A stretch of 64,000 nt of DNA from Tetrahymena elliotti 4EA (GCA_000231825.2 JH720321.1:101227-165226), one strand, 5' to 3'; shown: positions 1 to 14,658, counted from the stretch's first letter. Translations and numbers: made by a program. The notes: generated from the sequence alone by a model not told the origin.

Positions 1-3000
1 TTTCCTCTTCAACATCAGAATCTAAATCACTAGGCTTAACATAAGGATATTTATCTTAAATATTTGAATCAAAAACACTTTTTCTATTTCTGTATGTTTC
101 AACAAAAACAAGAATACCTGAGTAGAAGAAAAAGGAAAGAATTAAAAACATTAAATCTGCACCCATAATAGTAAATTCAATTTACTCGGGCTCTCCATTA
201 AGTTTCTATTAATACATTATGAATTTTCTGCTTGCAAGATTGCTAAAACCATCATATACAGCAAAGCTTGGAAAAATTCTTAAAACCCATGCTACTATGT
301 TTCCAACTGAATGTGTGGAATCAAAAAAGTGTAAAATTGCAACTATAACAGCACCAACTCCACCAATCATAAAATGTATAAAGAACTAAATAATTTAAGC
401 ATTTCCAAAGTCTGTATGTAAAAATGAGAACAAGTATGTAAATGGTAACAAGCTTAATCCATAAAAGATAAACAAAATTGTAAAGTAAATATAATTTCCA
501 TCTTCTGTTAAAGAATCGAGTTTAAAAGCATAAGAAAGGAAATAGCTTCCTATTGTTGGAATCAAAAATTTAATATAATCAATAAAAAAGTTAGAAATCC
601 AATAGGCTTTGAGAGAAACACCGCTTACAATCTACTGATGTTTAATATGTTCAGTTCTTTCTCTTACTATGAAAGAAATGATACTAGCTGGAATAAAAGA
701 AATACCCATAGAAAAAAACATCACTGAATTAACTCCTTAAATAATACCAACATAACTATTTAATTTTTTTAAATTTACTTATAAATGAATTAATTATTTA
801 AAAAAAAAGAGTTTACTTTCTTGTAGCAGCTGTTAAAGCAAGCGGTTTATTTGTGATATTAATTTAAATATTTTTTCCTGTAATACTCTTAATTATGGCA
901 TTATTAATTAGATGAATAGACATAGGAATTCCATCCAAACTAACCGTATTCACAAATGAAGTATATTAAATTTTATTTCCTTAAATATTTTACAAATAAT
1001 ATCCAAATTTAACTTCTGTTGTTTTTCTATCGAGAAGAGAATTATCAAATTGTTAGATGCTATTGATATTTTATATGTAATTATAAGAGGTTTGATGAAA
1101 TGCTTCTAAATTATTTATTATATTTTCATAGCTATATTATGGTAAATTACTACTATAATAAATTTTTGGACTTTCATCAAAAAATATTGTTGGATCAAGT
1201 TCATATGATTTATAATCATTAAAATCAGTCATATATGCAATAAACAATCCAAACGCAATAAGTATAATTGGAAGAATAAGCTCACAGCATAATCCCTTCT
1301 TATCTCTTTTGAAATAATGAAGTCTTTTCTTGATCAAAGCCCAGAAATGAGTTAAAAATAACCAAGAAGGATCAACTATCCTTTCTATAAATTTTTTATC
1401 TGGCTAATTTTCAGTGTCTTAGTCTTACTTTTCTTCTGGTTTATGAGGTTAAACTAAATGATTGTCATTCATGCTTGCCACTTTTAAAAAGACTTCCTCT
1501 AAAGTAGTAATAGAAACACCATAAGATCTTATCATTAATTAATTTTTTAATTTTTCTATTTCATTAAACATCGTTTCAAATTAGGGAATATATTTGTAAG
1601 GAACTTAGAAAGCTATTTCAGCTGAGTAGTCGCTGATGAGACTACACTCTGGAAAATGGTGCTATATAAACTAGATAATAGGCTCAGAAGGAGTAATATT
1701 TTATTCCTTGACAATTGTCAAATTGTATCCATTACCAAATTTTTCTTTTAAGAATACACTAGAACCAACACATTTTACTTATCCATCAGATATGATTCCA
1801 ATTCTGTCTCCAAGATAGTCAGCTTCATCCATAAAATGAGTAGTAAGAATGATAATCTTTTATTATTTATAGTTCTTTACCATTTCCCAAATGTGTCTTC
1901 TAGCTTAGACATCCATTCCACTTGTTGGCTCATCCAATAGAACAACTTGGCTTTCACCTTTGTTTTATTCAAACAAAGGTAAGTAAAAATAAAAATTCAA
2001 ATAAATTTAATACCTATAAAAGCAATAGCTACAGACAATTTTCTTTTTTACCCACCTGAGAGAGTAGAACTCAATGAATTAATTTTTTCAACTAAATCTA
2101 CATCTTTGATGATTTTTTCTATAGCCTATGGTATTTCTCCAAAAGGAATTCCTTTTAAAGTAGCAAATAAATGAAGGTGCTCTTTGACTGTTAAAGAATC
2201 AAACAAGATATCATGTTAAGGGCATACACCTATTAAATGAAATAAAATAAATATAAATTAATCAATTAAATAAAAAAATTATTTTAAATATTTCAAAAAA
2301 AATTAAATTACCTAAGATACTTCTTATTTTGTCCATGTCTTTTGTAATATCTAAGCCTTTAATCTAAGCTGTTCCTGAAGATGGAGGAATCATTCCAGTT
2401 AGCATAGATATGGTTGTAGATTTTCCTGCTCCATTGTGACCTAAAAAAGAAAATACCTAGCCAGAATACATTTATAAATTGATTTAATCAACAGCTTTTT
2501 TCAAAACACCCTCCGTCTTAAATTCTTTGGATAGATTTGAAATCTTAATAGTCTAATTAGATTTTTAATTTAATATGAATTTATTGTTAAAAAATCTAAA
2601 AAATATGTTTACCTTATTCTATCCTTCTTAATTTTGTAAAGAAATATCAACAGTTTCATTATATGAAAGCTACTATTCTTCATCAACACTTGCACTTATT
2701 TATTTTTTCTTTGTAACTTTATTTCTTAATTTACATCCTATGAAGAAAAGCCAATGTTTTCTTTATCCAAATTCATTAGAAATAACTTGATCTAAATACA
2801 AGAAAAGACAAAAATAAGCAGCAAAACTAATCCAACATGAATTAATAGAGTAGATAAGCTTAGATCTATTGCAAAGTTCGTGAAGTTTATCCATAGTAAC
2901 AATCTCATCTCTAGATTAGTATATTACAAGTATTTTCATAGCTTATGTAATTGCATTAAAAACCTAACTTGCTGAACCTTAATTAGCTGCGTTATCTTGA

Positions 3001-4215
3001 GTCTTTTAAATAATAATTCAAATTAAAAAAAATTTTTTAACAAAATATTTTATTTACTTCGGGGTTTCCTTGGCTAAACGATTGTATAAATTAATAAAGA
3101 AAAAGGAATGTTGCTCCAATAATTCCAGTTCTTTATTTATGAAAGAAAACAGTAATGAATAAACTTTAAGCCAAAAGGCAAGCTCCAAAAGTAAAATGCA
3201 AAACATAAAGAACATTGAAATCAGCTGTTGTGAAAAAGTAAACTTTGAGACCAGCACTAACAAGTAAAGAAATCAAAGCATAGACAATCAGGTATGTCAA
3301 AAACCAGCTTGCGTAAAATGCAGTTTTTCCAAGACCCATCATCATCATTCCTTCTCTAATTCTTTTTTCTTTCTCATGTAGGATTCTGGAGGATAACCTT
3401 AAATAAGGGACAATCATAGGAATGATAATAAATAAATTCATAAAAGATCCTGCGTAAGTGTATAAATCTGACTTTTAATATGTTTCTGTCTTCATTATAG
3501 AAATACTAGGCTCTATTTGAAGGTTAGGATTTCCACTTTCTATCTATAATATGAGGTTATCAATCCAGTTAACTATTCTAGTGAAACCAGAATTAATATA
3601 CTTAGGAAAGAGATCGTTTTATTCAAAATCTATGTAATCTGTTCTTAACTCTCTAGGAATATCATGAGATTCAGTTAAGTTATAAGACAAAGTATATTCA
3701 TAAAGACCGTCTGTCAAACTATCGAAAAGAATTCCAAAGCAAATTTGAGGAGGATTAGCTATAGGGTAATCAGATGATTTTATATGACTTACAAAGTCAT
3801 CAGGAGTATCAAAGAATTAAACTTGAATGCCTGGGTAATCTATTTATTTAAATGTAAAATATTTTTGTATTCTTAGAAAATAATTGGTCTTACTTAATAA
3901 TATTTATGAAATTTTTTGAGTGAAAGGAACATTAGGAGCTATTCCAATTTTTCCTCCTATTTTAGGGTCTGAGCAGTCTTTAATTGTGCTGTATATTCCA
4001 TTGCTAATTAAAGATTGATCCCATCCTGGAGTTAGAGTAATGGCTTCATTTAGATAGCTTCTTTAGCTTACCTCGTAACTATCAGATTAAGCCATAAAGA
4101 TGTAGAGGAAAAAGACAAATATTAATGGCATAAATATTTCACATAAAGTACCTCTTAATTCTCTCTTCCAAAGATAAAAGTTTTTAAATATGAGTGCTAG
4201 AGTATGAGTAATCAT
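1..4215 (-). CDS. ABCA-family ABC transporter, 5' part (3' end outside window)
   Basis: Multi-exon gene read right to left. The ATG at 4215 opens a protein beginning [20 protein letters not shown], the usual ABCA cytoplasmic start before the first membrane helix. A large extracytoplasmic loop follows (about 4.1-3.5 kb) and then a cluster of membrane helices (about 3.45-2.75 kb). NBD1 is complete: Walker [10 protein letters not shown] at 2415-2441, signature LSGG at 2051-2062, Walker [11 protein letters not shown] near 1920-1950, and an H-loop segment [17 protein letters not shown] near 1800-1860. The second membrane half starts near 1330 with [20 protein letters not shown]. The last visible residues ([12 protein letters not shown]) match the linker that precedes NBD2 in ciliate ABCA proteins, so NBD2 lies beyond base 1. 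Family knowledge predicts an ATP-driven lipid or amphipath transporter. All catalytic motifs seen in NBD1 look intact; the substrate cannot be read from the sequence. Confidence 0.95.
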
Positions 4216-5193
4216 TTTTTCTTTATATTTCTATAGAATTAATAATTTTTAAAACTATTATATGTATGAAATTAAAATTATATTTATAGATTAAAATAAG
4301 GTTCTTTTAATTAAATTAGAAATGCTTAAATGATATAGACAAAAAGAATTAAAGATGAAGAATAAATAGATTATTTAAAACTTAAATTAATTTATAGAAT
4401 TCATTAGATTGCAGAATTTATTTGAAATTATATTAAATTTAAATAAGAAAATAACAGAATTTAAAGAGTAATTTACTATTCACAGTATTGAAAGGTATAA
4501 TTTATTTTTGCTATATCAAATTTATTAGATTATTATACTAAAATTTAAAAGCAAATCACCAAACAGAAATTAATTTAAGATTACTACATTTAAAAAAAAT
4601 AATTTTAACTGTTATTCACATTCATTTTTGAATTTTTCAGATAAAAATAACTCAAGAAAAAAATAGAATAAATGAATTTTTTTAGAAATAAGATGCTAAT
4701 ATAAAATTATATTTTTATTTGTGAATTAATCTAATATTGACTTTTCAAATTTATGTCAGAATAATCATGAAAGTTCAATTTTTAAAAAAATTTAAATTTT
4801 AAAAAAGAAATAGTCAAACAATCTAAATCCATAAAAATTAACTTGTTTAAATGTTAATAATGTAAACGAAATTTAAAGTAAAGCAGAAGAATAATGATTT
4901 TTATCAATATTTTGCTTTAATAATTCCCTTTCAAGATAAAATAATTTCTTTTTGATTTTTAAAAATTGTTAAGAAAATATTTTTGTTGACAAAAATTTAC
5001 ATAAAATCTCCTTTTGATATTATTGATTTAAAAAATTATTTATTTATCTATTTTATAATTAATTTAATTTTTTTCATATCTCAGATAATTTTTATTTTTT
5101 CAAGAATAGGAAACATGTACAGTGTTTTAAATAATATTAACATTTACAAAATAATTTTTATAATTACATAAAATAGTGTTTACAAAAAATAGT
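4216..5193. other. Intergenic region upstream of the ABCA gene
   Basis: Very A+T-rich DNA between the ABCA start and the stop of the next minus-strand gene. It must hold the ABCA promoter and the 3' end signals of the neighbour. A 62-codon plus-strand ORF (4983-5171) is almost all Ile, Phe, Leu, Lys and Asn with no family resemblance, as expected by chance when only TGA stops translation. I see no convincing gene. Confidence 0.6.
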
Positions 5194-8100
5194 TCATTTA
5201 GATTTAAGATTTGATTTATCAATTTTTTAAGATTTATCAGTAGTTTTATTCATTAAGGCTATCAATTTTTCCATTCCAAATTGCATTCTAAACAAAAAAA
5301 ACAATTTAATTAATAAAAAAAACAAATAAAAAGACTACTTCATAGAATCTTAGAAGATTTTCATTGTTTCTTCTCCTAAATTTTGAATCAATATGTTGTC
5401 CATTCTAATTTTATTAAAAAGATAAATTAATTTCATGTTAATTTTGAAAAAAATTTGAATTAAAAATGTATTTATTACCTTGTGCCTTCTGACTTCAAAA
5501 TAATTTACTCATATGCCTTAAATAATTTCTAATAGTTTTTGTATTAGTTTTGCTCAATGTCATGTAAAAGATTGTTATTATCAAAGAGATCTGTTTATTT
5601 TTTGTTTTTATTTAATAAGCCTTTGAATTTATCTCTGGCTTTCTTTAATATAGGTAAGTGTTAGGGCTAGATATCTAGATTTTTCATTTTTTTTTCTAAA
5701 TTTTTAACTTCTCTGAGCATTTCCTCTTTTTTAACCATGTTTTTGTTGTTGTCAATAGAGAGAAGAGGTTTGGGGAAATAATTGAATAAAGCAAGTTGGT
5801 TTTAGTCAAGCAAAAGGCATTTTAATTTTTCAAGTTCTTTAATTTTATTCAAAATGACTATTATATCAATATCTTTTTGTAAAAAGGTGTTTGCTTTATC
5901 AATCATCATATTTTCTCTTGTGCAATAAAACTTTCCACATGACAATTTGTATACAAAATACTTAAATGTCAAACAAAGCTTTTATCTTTTGGAAAAAACT
6001 TTTTGGAATTATTTTGTCATATAATCTTTTCTCATTTCTTCTTTATAGGCCTCTTCAAACTTTGTATTAGTTAACTAATTAATTTTCTTTTTTCCGGGCT
6101 GAAGAGTATTAAACTTTCTCAAACTCTAAAACGAAGTAGATTGCTTACCTGAAGTTTCTTAAACAGCTCCAAAATCACTATAAGATTTTATTCTTTTTTA
6201 TGGTCTTTATCCGAATTTAGCATCAAGTAAAGGTTAAGGTTGAATAGTATGAAAAACTGTATTTTTTGATTTTCTATTAATAGTTACAGAATCTCCTTTC
6301 TTTTCAAAACTTTCTATGTCAGATTCTGGTTCTATAGAAGAATCAAAAAATATTAGACTTTGTTTTTCGTTCTATGGTTTTTCTTAAGAAAGAATTAGTG
6401 TAGGGTTAGATTTATATTATGGAGAGCTTAGAGTTTGAACATTTTTCAATGTATTATATTATTCATAATTTTAATTTTATTAATCATTTGGATTTGGATT
6501 AGAATCAAAAATAAAGTGAATTTAAGTTGATGGTGTTTTCTTATCAATTTAAGTGAGAGAAAGAGGATTTGATGTTGAATATTTTAAGATATCATTTGTT
6601 TATGTTTTTGCATAATTTACACTTTAAAATTTCTTTTTGTTATGACCTAGTCTTTTTTGCTTATTATCATCTGCTTCAGTTAAGCTAAGTTTAGCAGGTC
6701 TTTTTTAAACATATTTAGGAGATTTCTCTTATTTTATATTTGTATTTTTAAGATCTTCAATCTCTTCAAAATTGATTTTTTTTTAATTATTTTTGTTGCT
6801 AGTGTTGTTAATACTATTTGTTTAATTGGAAAAGGTATTTAATATTATATCATTTTTTAATATATTTTCATTTTCTTTCAGATCACTATTTACATTTAAA
6901 AATTTAAAATGCTTGCTATTATTATTTTATCTATTACTCAATTAATTATTTAATTACTAGTGACTTGAAAGCTAGTAGTGCATTCTTTCTGTGCTTATTT
7001 AATAATCTTTATCACTCATCAAAGGTGTTAGAGGTTAATTTACTTGTATTTATACTCTTTTTGTAGATTGTTCTGGTTGATTTTCTAGATCCATATTTAA
7101 TCTATTATTAGGACTTAATGTAAAGTCCATGCCTGGACTATCATTTGTAATAATATTAATACCAGGATTCTATTTTATTTATTAATTGTTGTTCAGCTTT
7201 TATGTTATTTGTTTTGTAATCTGAAATATTTTATTTTATTTTGGCTAATTTGTGCAAGGGTTTACACTATTATTAATTTTAAAATCTTTATTATCTCTTT
7301 TCGAACTTTCTATCTCGGGAGAGCATTAAATTGATTTGCCATCTTTTGTCACAGTATTAGTTTATATATCAAAATCATATATTTCATTAGCCAGCTCTAT
7401 GGTGTAGTAAGACTAATTGTATATTCCAACTATTTTTAAAATTAATATAAATTAATTCTAAATAAAATTATCATTAAACTTTTAAGTCCTATTTTTTGAT
7501 TATAAAAACCTTTTTTATATTTTTATAAAAGAGATATTAAAAAAATCATCAATCAAAGTTTGAAATTTTTTAGTTTTTGGAAATATTTCCATTTGCTCCA
7601 AACTTTTTTTATTTTTTTAGGAAGAGTTTTTATTTTAAAATTCAAAGAATTATGTATTTATTGAAAGCTTTGAATTTTATTTTTTTTGAAGTCATAATAA
7701 TAAACTCTAATTAGTCATACTCTAATTTACTTATTTGATATTTGTGAAATTAATTTCAATTTTGTTAACATTTTTAATTTACAATATTGTCAAAATGTGA
7801 TAGAAATTAACAAATTATCCTCAATCAACTTAGAGAAAAGAATTTTTGAAATTGATGCTTTCAAAAAATTAATAAGAAATTATTGATTATATTTATTGAT
7901 GAATAAACTGAAATTATTTTATGATTTCTTTTTTCTTGAGATTTTTTATAAATATTTGCTATTTATTAAATATTTTCATTCAAATGAGTTGCTGTTTTAA
8001 TAGTAAGATAAAAAAAATAATTTAAATGTAATTCTTATTTAATTACCTAAAAAACCTGCTACCACCATAACAGATTGTACGAAACCACCAATTACTGCAA

Positions 8101-9502
8101 TTAAATTATCAACTTTTAGATAGGAAATATTAAATTATTAGAAAAAGCGACTTCTATTAAGAAAGAATGCTCCAAATTAAGTATTGTTTCCAAAAGTATA
8201 CTATTATCTATAATCGCCTTACTACTAAACAGCTAAAGATTAATTTTTAATATTAGTCCAAGGATAAAGAGAAGTATCTTCAGAAATGACATTTTCTGTC
8301 ATATAAATATCTGCAGTCGTATACATCTTAATAATTTGAAATATAAATTAATATAAAAAATAGCTGATAAACTTATTTACATATCCAGGTTAAATTTAGA
8401 AAAATACGTCATTGGCAACATATCTTGTAGAGAATTAACCAACTTAAGTTGGATTTATTATATAATTAGAAATCAAAAATTATATTCTGATTGTGCTTGT
8501 ATTATAATATTTTTATTGAGTCTCAATAGGAGGACATACAGGTTTCCATAAATTAGGTGATTTTTATGGGTCAGTTTGGTTTTAGCAGCCTGTTACAGTG
8601 AATTTTAAAAATGAATATGAAGGACTAGCAATTTGACCTTCTACAGTAAAATTAGTGCCATATCTAAAATTAAATAATGAAATATAACAAAATAAAAGTT
8701 GAAGGAATGTAAAATATCAAATTTGGCTTGTAACTAAATTGAATAATATTTATTAACTAATCACATAAATTTAGTAAAATTTATGTTAGTAATACTGCAT
8801 TAAGAATTAAATTTACTTTGGACATAGGTAATTAGAAATATTATAGGTATTGTATTATTCTTATGTAATAATTATATCATCTTCTCTATTTAAAGAATTC
8901 CAATGCTTGAAAGTGCATTGTTCTAGTTATACATCAATCTAGTTAATTTTATTTATTAAAAGGTTGTTTATATCTTTCGAAAATCAACATTTATATTACA
9001 GTTTGTCTTAATTAAGTACCATTAGGTAATAAGGTATATACTCTTTGTTGTAGAGTTATATTTAGATAAGGATTATTTATAAAATCGCTTTGTATCATAT
9101 TCACAGAGATCATAAATTTATCATAAGTTAGATTTAATGAAGAAGGATTATCTGAAAATAATCTATTCTACTAGACGTTAAAATTAACTAATAGAAATAA
9201 AATGATTATTAACTTGCTAACATTTAAATGAATATTATTGATTGATACCTTTCTCTAAAAAATCTTTGGTCTAATTTTATAATAAAATGAATGATAAATA
9301 GTTTTATGCAAATATATTTCTACTATAGTAATATAAATTATAATCTTACTGAACTGTAAAAAAAGATAAAAACAATAGTGGCAACTAAACAGGCAATCAT
9401 TCCTCCAAATGTTGTTTGGATTTAGTTATCCTCATGAAAATTAAGGATGACCCTCTAGCCAAAAATATCTAAAAACTTTAGTCTGTTCAAAAATTTACCC
9501 AT
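5194..9502 (-). CDS. Ciliate two-pass membrane protein, family copy A
   Basis: Multi-exon gene from the ATG at 9502 (MGKFLNRLKFLDIFGWRV) to TGA at 5194-5196. The N-terminus has the pattern seen in a large ciliate family: a short basic/hydrophobic stretch, an 'xxDIFG' motif, 'TTFGGM', then a membrane helix (MIACLVATIVFIFF). A non-cytoplasmic region containing SEDTSLYPW and FGAFF follows, then a second hydrophobic segment (IAVIGGFVQSVMVVAGF). The long cytoplasmic tail is polar and Asn/Ser rich. It ends in a helical module (about 5.2-5.95 kb) with DIDIIVILNKIKELEKLKCL followed by FNYFPKPLL, shared with copies B and C. No enzyme motif is visible. The function is unknown; a surface or receptor-like role is only a guess. 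It lies in tandem with copy B, same strand, and a conserved intron is 617 nt here but 41 nt in B. Confidence 0.88.
7430..8046 (-). other. Expanded intron of membrane-protein copy A
   Basis: Runs from GTAATT (5' end at 8046) to TAG (7430). It splits the same Val codon (G|TT, before GIYNQSYYTIEL) as the 41-nt intron at 13195-13235 in copy B, so the two introns are orthologous. About 575 extra nucleotides are present here; they are T/A-rich and show no ORF or terminal repeat that I could recognise. Confidence 0.75.
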
Positions 9503-10996
9503 TTTCTTTCTAATTTTATATTGAATTTTTTTGTTTCTTTAATAAATACAATGCTTACTTCTTTAAAAATTTTAGAAAAAATTTGTTTAAAAGTTTTAAT
9601 TAAGTAAAAAATCGATTTGAATAAAATAATGTTAAGATAAATGATAGAGCATAAATTAAATATAAACAAATGTAATTCAAGTTAAGGAATGTATTGTATG
9701 CAAACCATTCAAGTAAAAGTTGTTTATAAAAATCTATTTTATTGTTTTTTTTATGTTTTTACTCGTGATATTCATATTTAAAAATTAACTCTTGTCAAAA
9801 TAACTCATTCAATTATCATTTTAGAAATAAAGCAAAAAAATTATTGATATAATTAGATAAAAGGAAGAAATAATATATCATCAAAGATTGATTTGAATTG
9901 AACTAAAAATTGTAAGTTAAAAATACGATACTCAGCAGCTCCACAAAAATTAAGATTTTCGGAATACAATTTCCCCAAAAATAATAATTCAAAAAGAAAG
10001 TAAATAGAATTGATTTTTTTTTTGTCAGTTCTAATAATTGAATAATTAATTTGCTTCAAATGATAAAGAAGAAATATTAATTATTTTTTCTAATTATAAC
10101 ATAAAAATTTTTTCTCAAAAAGAATATTTTTGTTTCTTCTTTCTTCAATAATATAAATTTTATTAAATTCATCATGAAAAATATTTTTTTTATTTTATCA
10201 TATTAGTATTTTTTTACTCATAAAAATATTTTTGTTACTTCTCGCTGGATGATTAAAAGTTTATTAAATTAATCAGAAAAAATTTCTAGAAAGAATTTTT
10301 AAATTAAAAAACATATTTTTCTTGACAATAACATTACTTACAATCTATTTTACTTAATAAGAAAATTTTTAACTTTATTTTCTAATATTCAATAGAAATT
10401 AAATATTTAAAATTTCTTCTTTGATTTTATGAATATTTTTAAATCTTGGCTCTTTTTGAATATTCATTACTTCTATTAATGTTTTCATGCTTTTAAGTTA
10501 GTTTTTCATTTAATTAAATATCTTCAGGATCTGAAAAAAGCTTACATTATTTTATTAATATAAATGCTAAAAATTATTGAAGAAAATTCGAATTAAATTT
10601 TACATTGTAATAAGTATATTTATTATTTATATAAAATATAAATTTTGTAAAAATTTAATTTCATCTTCTCGAATGAAAGAATTAATTAAATAATTTAGAT
10701 GAAATCACTATTTAATATTATCAAAAATACATTAATAAAAAGAAGTATAATTAGTACTTTGATTTCAATATTTTTTGTTTGAGTGATTAAAAAACACTTT
10801 ACTGTCTCTTCATTGAAGCTTACTTAATTTTTTAGTATTAGTCCTAAAAATATAAAGAAACATTTTTCTACATTTTTAAATTTAAGGTGATTTGATCCCA
10901 TTTATTTTAATGAGTTACTAAGTGAAATTAAGTTATTGCTTTTCTAAGATAAATTTACAAAAATATTATAAATATTTGGAAATAATTATATTGATT
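9503..10996. other. Intergenic region between membrane-protein copies A and B
   Basis: About 1.5 kb of extremely A+T-rich DNA. Two imperfect copies of a roughly 70-90 nt segment stand near 10118-10200 and 10218-10290 (each carries an 'aatatttttgtt' start and a 'tttattaaatt' core). The minus-strand ORFs at 9487-9669 and 9853-10059 are low-complexity and judged spurious. No gene is supported. Confidence 0.55.
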
Positions 10997-13900
10997 TCAA
11001 TTTAATTTTTTTTATTGATTCTCATAAATATTTTAAGATTTGTCATATTATCTACTCATCAAAGTTTGCAGTTTATCCATTCCAAATTTCATACTAAATA
11101 AAAAGAAAATTAAGAACATAAATTGGAATAATAATTTACTTGATAGAATTTTAGAATATTTGTTTTGTTTCCTCTCCCAAGTTGTGAATCAAAATTTTAT
11201 CCATTCTAAATTAAAAAAATTGTTCAAATAAGTATTTATAATAATAATAAATACCTTGAATATTCTTCCTTATTGATAATTGATTCATATGCTTTATATA
11301 ATCTCTAATAATCTTTGTATTTATGCTGGTCTAGATTCACCAAGAGATCAGTTTGTCTGAAAAGCTCTTGCTGATTTTCCTTTTTAGTGATTAGATTTTT
11401 AAATTTATTTTTAGCTTTCTTAACGATAGAAATATGCTAAGGTTTAATATCAAGAGTTCTCATTTTTCTTTCTAATTATTTTACTTCTTTTAGAATTTCT
11501 TGTTTATTGACGATGTTTTTATTTTTATCAACTTAAAGGAGAGGTTTAGGGAAGTAATTGAACAAAGCTAATTAGCTCTAATCTAGTAGCAAGCACTTGA
11601 GTTTTTCTAATTCTTTAATTTTATTCAAAATGACTATTATATCAATATCTTATTATAAAAATGTGTTTGCTTTATCAATCAGCATATTTTCTTTTGTGCT
11701 GTAAATTTTTCCGCAAGAGAGTTTGTAAACAAAATATTTCAATGACAAATTAAGTTTTTGTCTTTTGGATAAAACTTTCTATAATTACTTAGTCATAAAA
11801 TCTTTTCTCATTTCTTCTTTATAAGCATCAAAGAATTTTTATTTTTAATCATTTTTTTAATTATTCTAGTTGTTGTTTATCATCTGCTTTTAATTTTTTA
11901 AACTCCTAAATGAGTCTTATTTCATTCTAGGATCTTCACATTAGATATTAATTTCACTGAATGATCTCATTTTTTTACCTTCAAATTAATTTCCTCTAAT
12001 AATGCTTTTAGAGTTTGGCTGAATAGTGTGGAATATTGGATTCTTTAATTTTCTATTTCTTTCAGGGGAATCACTAATTTCTATATCAGATTCTGGCTCT
12101 ATTGATGAATCAAGAAAGAATAAATTAGCTTATTCGTTTTATGGCTTATCACACATACTAAGAAGTCTAGGGTTAGAAAAGCTCATCATAGGACTTAAAG
12201 GGACATTTAAATTTTTTAAATCTTCATGGCTATTTTATCTATCCATCACTTTTAGTTCAAAACCTTAATTATTTTGACTTGATAGCATTTTTTTATCTAT
12301 TTAGCTTATTGAATAAGGGTTTGCAGTGGAATACTTTAAGATATCTTTTGTTTGTGTTTTTGATCTTTATGTAAAATAAGTTTTAATTGGCTTCATAACT
12401 TTACTTTTTTCTTCAATTGTAAACTGAATACTTTCTTTTTTAAGATCTATTGACTCATCCTATTCTAAAATCTCATCATTCTATGGTGAGTCTTGACCTA
12501 CATTTCCTGTGTTTTTGTTATCATAAATGTTTGTAGAAATCCTATCGCTCAAGCCTTAATTTTATTTTTCATTTGAGATTTAGCCATTCTTAGCATTCTA
12601 ATTTAAGTCCTCTTTAAATTAAACGATCACGCTTTTTTAAATTTTAGATGTTTAAGCAAATTTGGGTTTATTTTAATTTTCAATTTTCTCTCCAAATCTT
12701 AGATTTTTTTATTTAATTGACTAAGTATTTCCATTTAATATTTGTCCTGAATAGCTTTTTTTAACTACAATATTCTAATCTATTTCACTTTTAAATAAAT
12801 TTAAATCATTTATTTAGCGAGGAATCTCATTTTAGATCACAAAATCCTTTTCAACAACTTTCTAATTAAAATTAAGATTTGGATTTTAAGTTACATAAAG
12901 CTTAGGACTATCAAGCGAATTTATATCACTAGCTGGCTATTCTATTTTACTATTTTGGCTTTAAATAGGCTATTCATTAAATTTCTTAGTAAACATTTTT
13001 GCATACTTATAAATTTGATTTTATTCTGATTACTCTCCAGGAAAACTATTGACATTATTTAATTTTCCTTTATCTTAGTCTTTTTTATCCTTTGATTTAT
13101 CTTTTTTATCTTGATAATTTATATCGAAATCATAAATTTCATTAGCCAACTCAATTGTATAGTACATCTCATTGTATATCCCAACTAATTATTTTATAAT
13201 TTATTCTAAATAATATTAAAATATAAATATTTTACCAAAAACACTTGCTACTAAAACTAATGATTGCACAAAACCTCCAATTTAAGCTATTAATGAGTCA
13301 AATTTTTCATAACTAATAGCATATATCTATTTAAAACGACTACGATTGAAGAAGAATGCCCCAAAAACTGTATTATTCCCAAAAGTATATTACTGCCTAT
13401 AATCTCCATATTGTTAAGCAGCGAGAGTTTGATTATTTATGCTTTTCCATGGATATAAAGATGTATCTTCAGATATAATTGTTTCTGTCATATAAATATC
13501 AGCTGTTGTATACATCTATTTTTAATTATTTAAATTAGAACTCCATTATATAATAAATAATTTTTACATATCCTGGTTATAATTAGAAAAACACATCATT
13601 AGCTATATATCTAGTAGCAAAGTGACCTACTTATGTAGGGTTAATAATATAATTTGAGAATAAAAACTAAACCCTGATTGTGTTTTTACTGTAATATTTT
13701 AACTAATCTGCAGCAGAAGGACATACAGGTTTCCATAAATTAGGAGAGGTATCAGGGTTAGTTTAATTTTAGCAGCCAGTTATAGAAAACCTTAAAAATT
13801 AAAATACTTCATTTGCTGTCTAACCCTAAACAGTTAAATTAGTACCTAGTCTAGTAGTTATTAATAAATTATTTAAACATTTTAGTTAAAGAAAAAAGAA

Positions 13901-14658
13901 TTTTGTTTTTAGCTGCAAAAAATAAAGTAAATTCTAATTCAAATATCTAAGGAAACTAAAAAGAAGAAACAAACTTAATAATAACACTTACTTTGGACAT
14001 AAATAATTAGAAATATTGTATGAATTGAATTATTGTTAAGTTATTATTGTGTCTTCTGGTTTGTTAAGAGCACTCCAATGCTAGAAAGTGCATTGTTCTA
14101 GCTAAATATCTATCTATTTCATTTTAAATGAAAATGAATTATTTAATTTATAAAAATTTAATTATCTACAGTCTGTCGTATTCTAGTCCCATTCTCAAGT
14201 AATATATTTGCTCTTTGCTGAAGTGTGATGTTAACATATGGACTGTTAATAAAATTATCTTATATCATATTTACAGCAATCATAAACTTATCATTTGTCA
14301 AATTTAATTATGAAGGATTGTCTTAAAATATTCTGTTGTCTTGCACAATAAAATTAACTTTTAAAGAAAAATCATTTTAAATATAAAATTTTTAACCCTC
14401 AAATTTAAAATTTGGCATTACCTTTGTCTAGAATGTCTATAGTCTATTAGTATTTAAAATATTATTTAAATTATTTAGGTAAGTAGAATTAAAGTAAATT
14501 ACTGAGTTATAGCAGAAGATTATGGCTAATGCACACACACAACTGGCAACTATCCCTCCAAAAACAGTTTAAATGAGACTTTTACCATGAAAATTCAGTA
14601 TTACTTTTTAACCAAAAATATCTAAATATCTAAATTTATTTGCAAATTCTGAAGCCAT
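10997..14658 (-). CDS. Ciliate two-pass membrane protein, family copy B
   Basis: Close paralogue of copy A, in tandem on the same strand. The ATG at 14658 gives MASEFANKFRYLDIFGQKVI; TGA is at 10997-10999. The order is the same: DIFG, 'TVFGGI', first membrane helix, non-cytoplasmic region with TADIYMTE and ISEDTSLYPW, FGAFF, second hydrophobic segment, then IYNEMYYTIELANEIYDFDI and a long polar tail. The tail ends in the shared helical module (DIDIIVILNKIKELEKLK, FNYFPKPLL, about 11.0-11.75 kb). The membrane and non-cytoplasmic parts are nearly superimposable on copy A, while the Asn/Ser/Lys-rich middle of the tail has diverged strongly. This pattern fits tandem duplication followed by drift in a disordered region. 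No catalytic motif is visible and the function is unknown. Confidence 0.88.

Noticed and set aside
4983..5171. 62-codon plus-strand ORF rich in Ile/Phe
   Set aside because: Low-complexity translation in A+T-rich intergenic DNA; with TGA as the only stop, chance ORFs of this size are expected.
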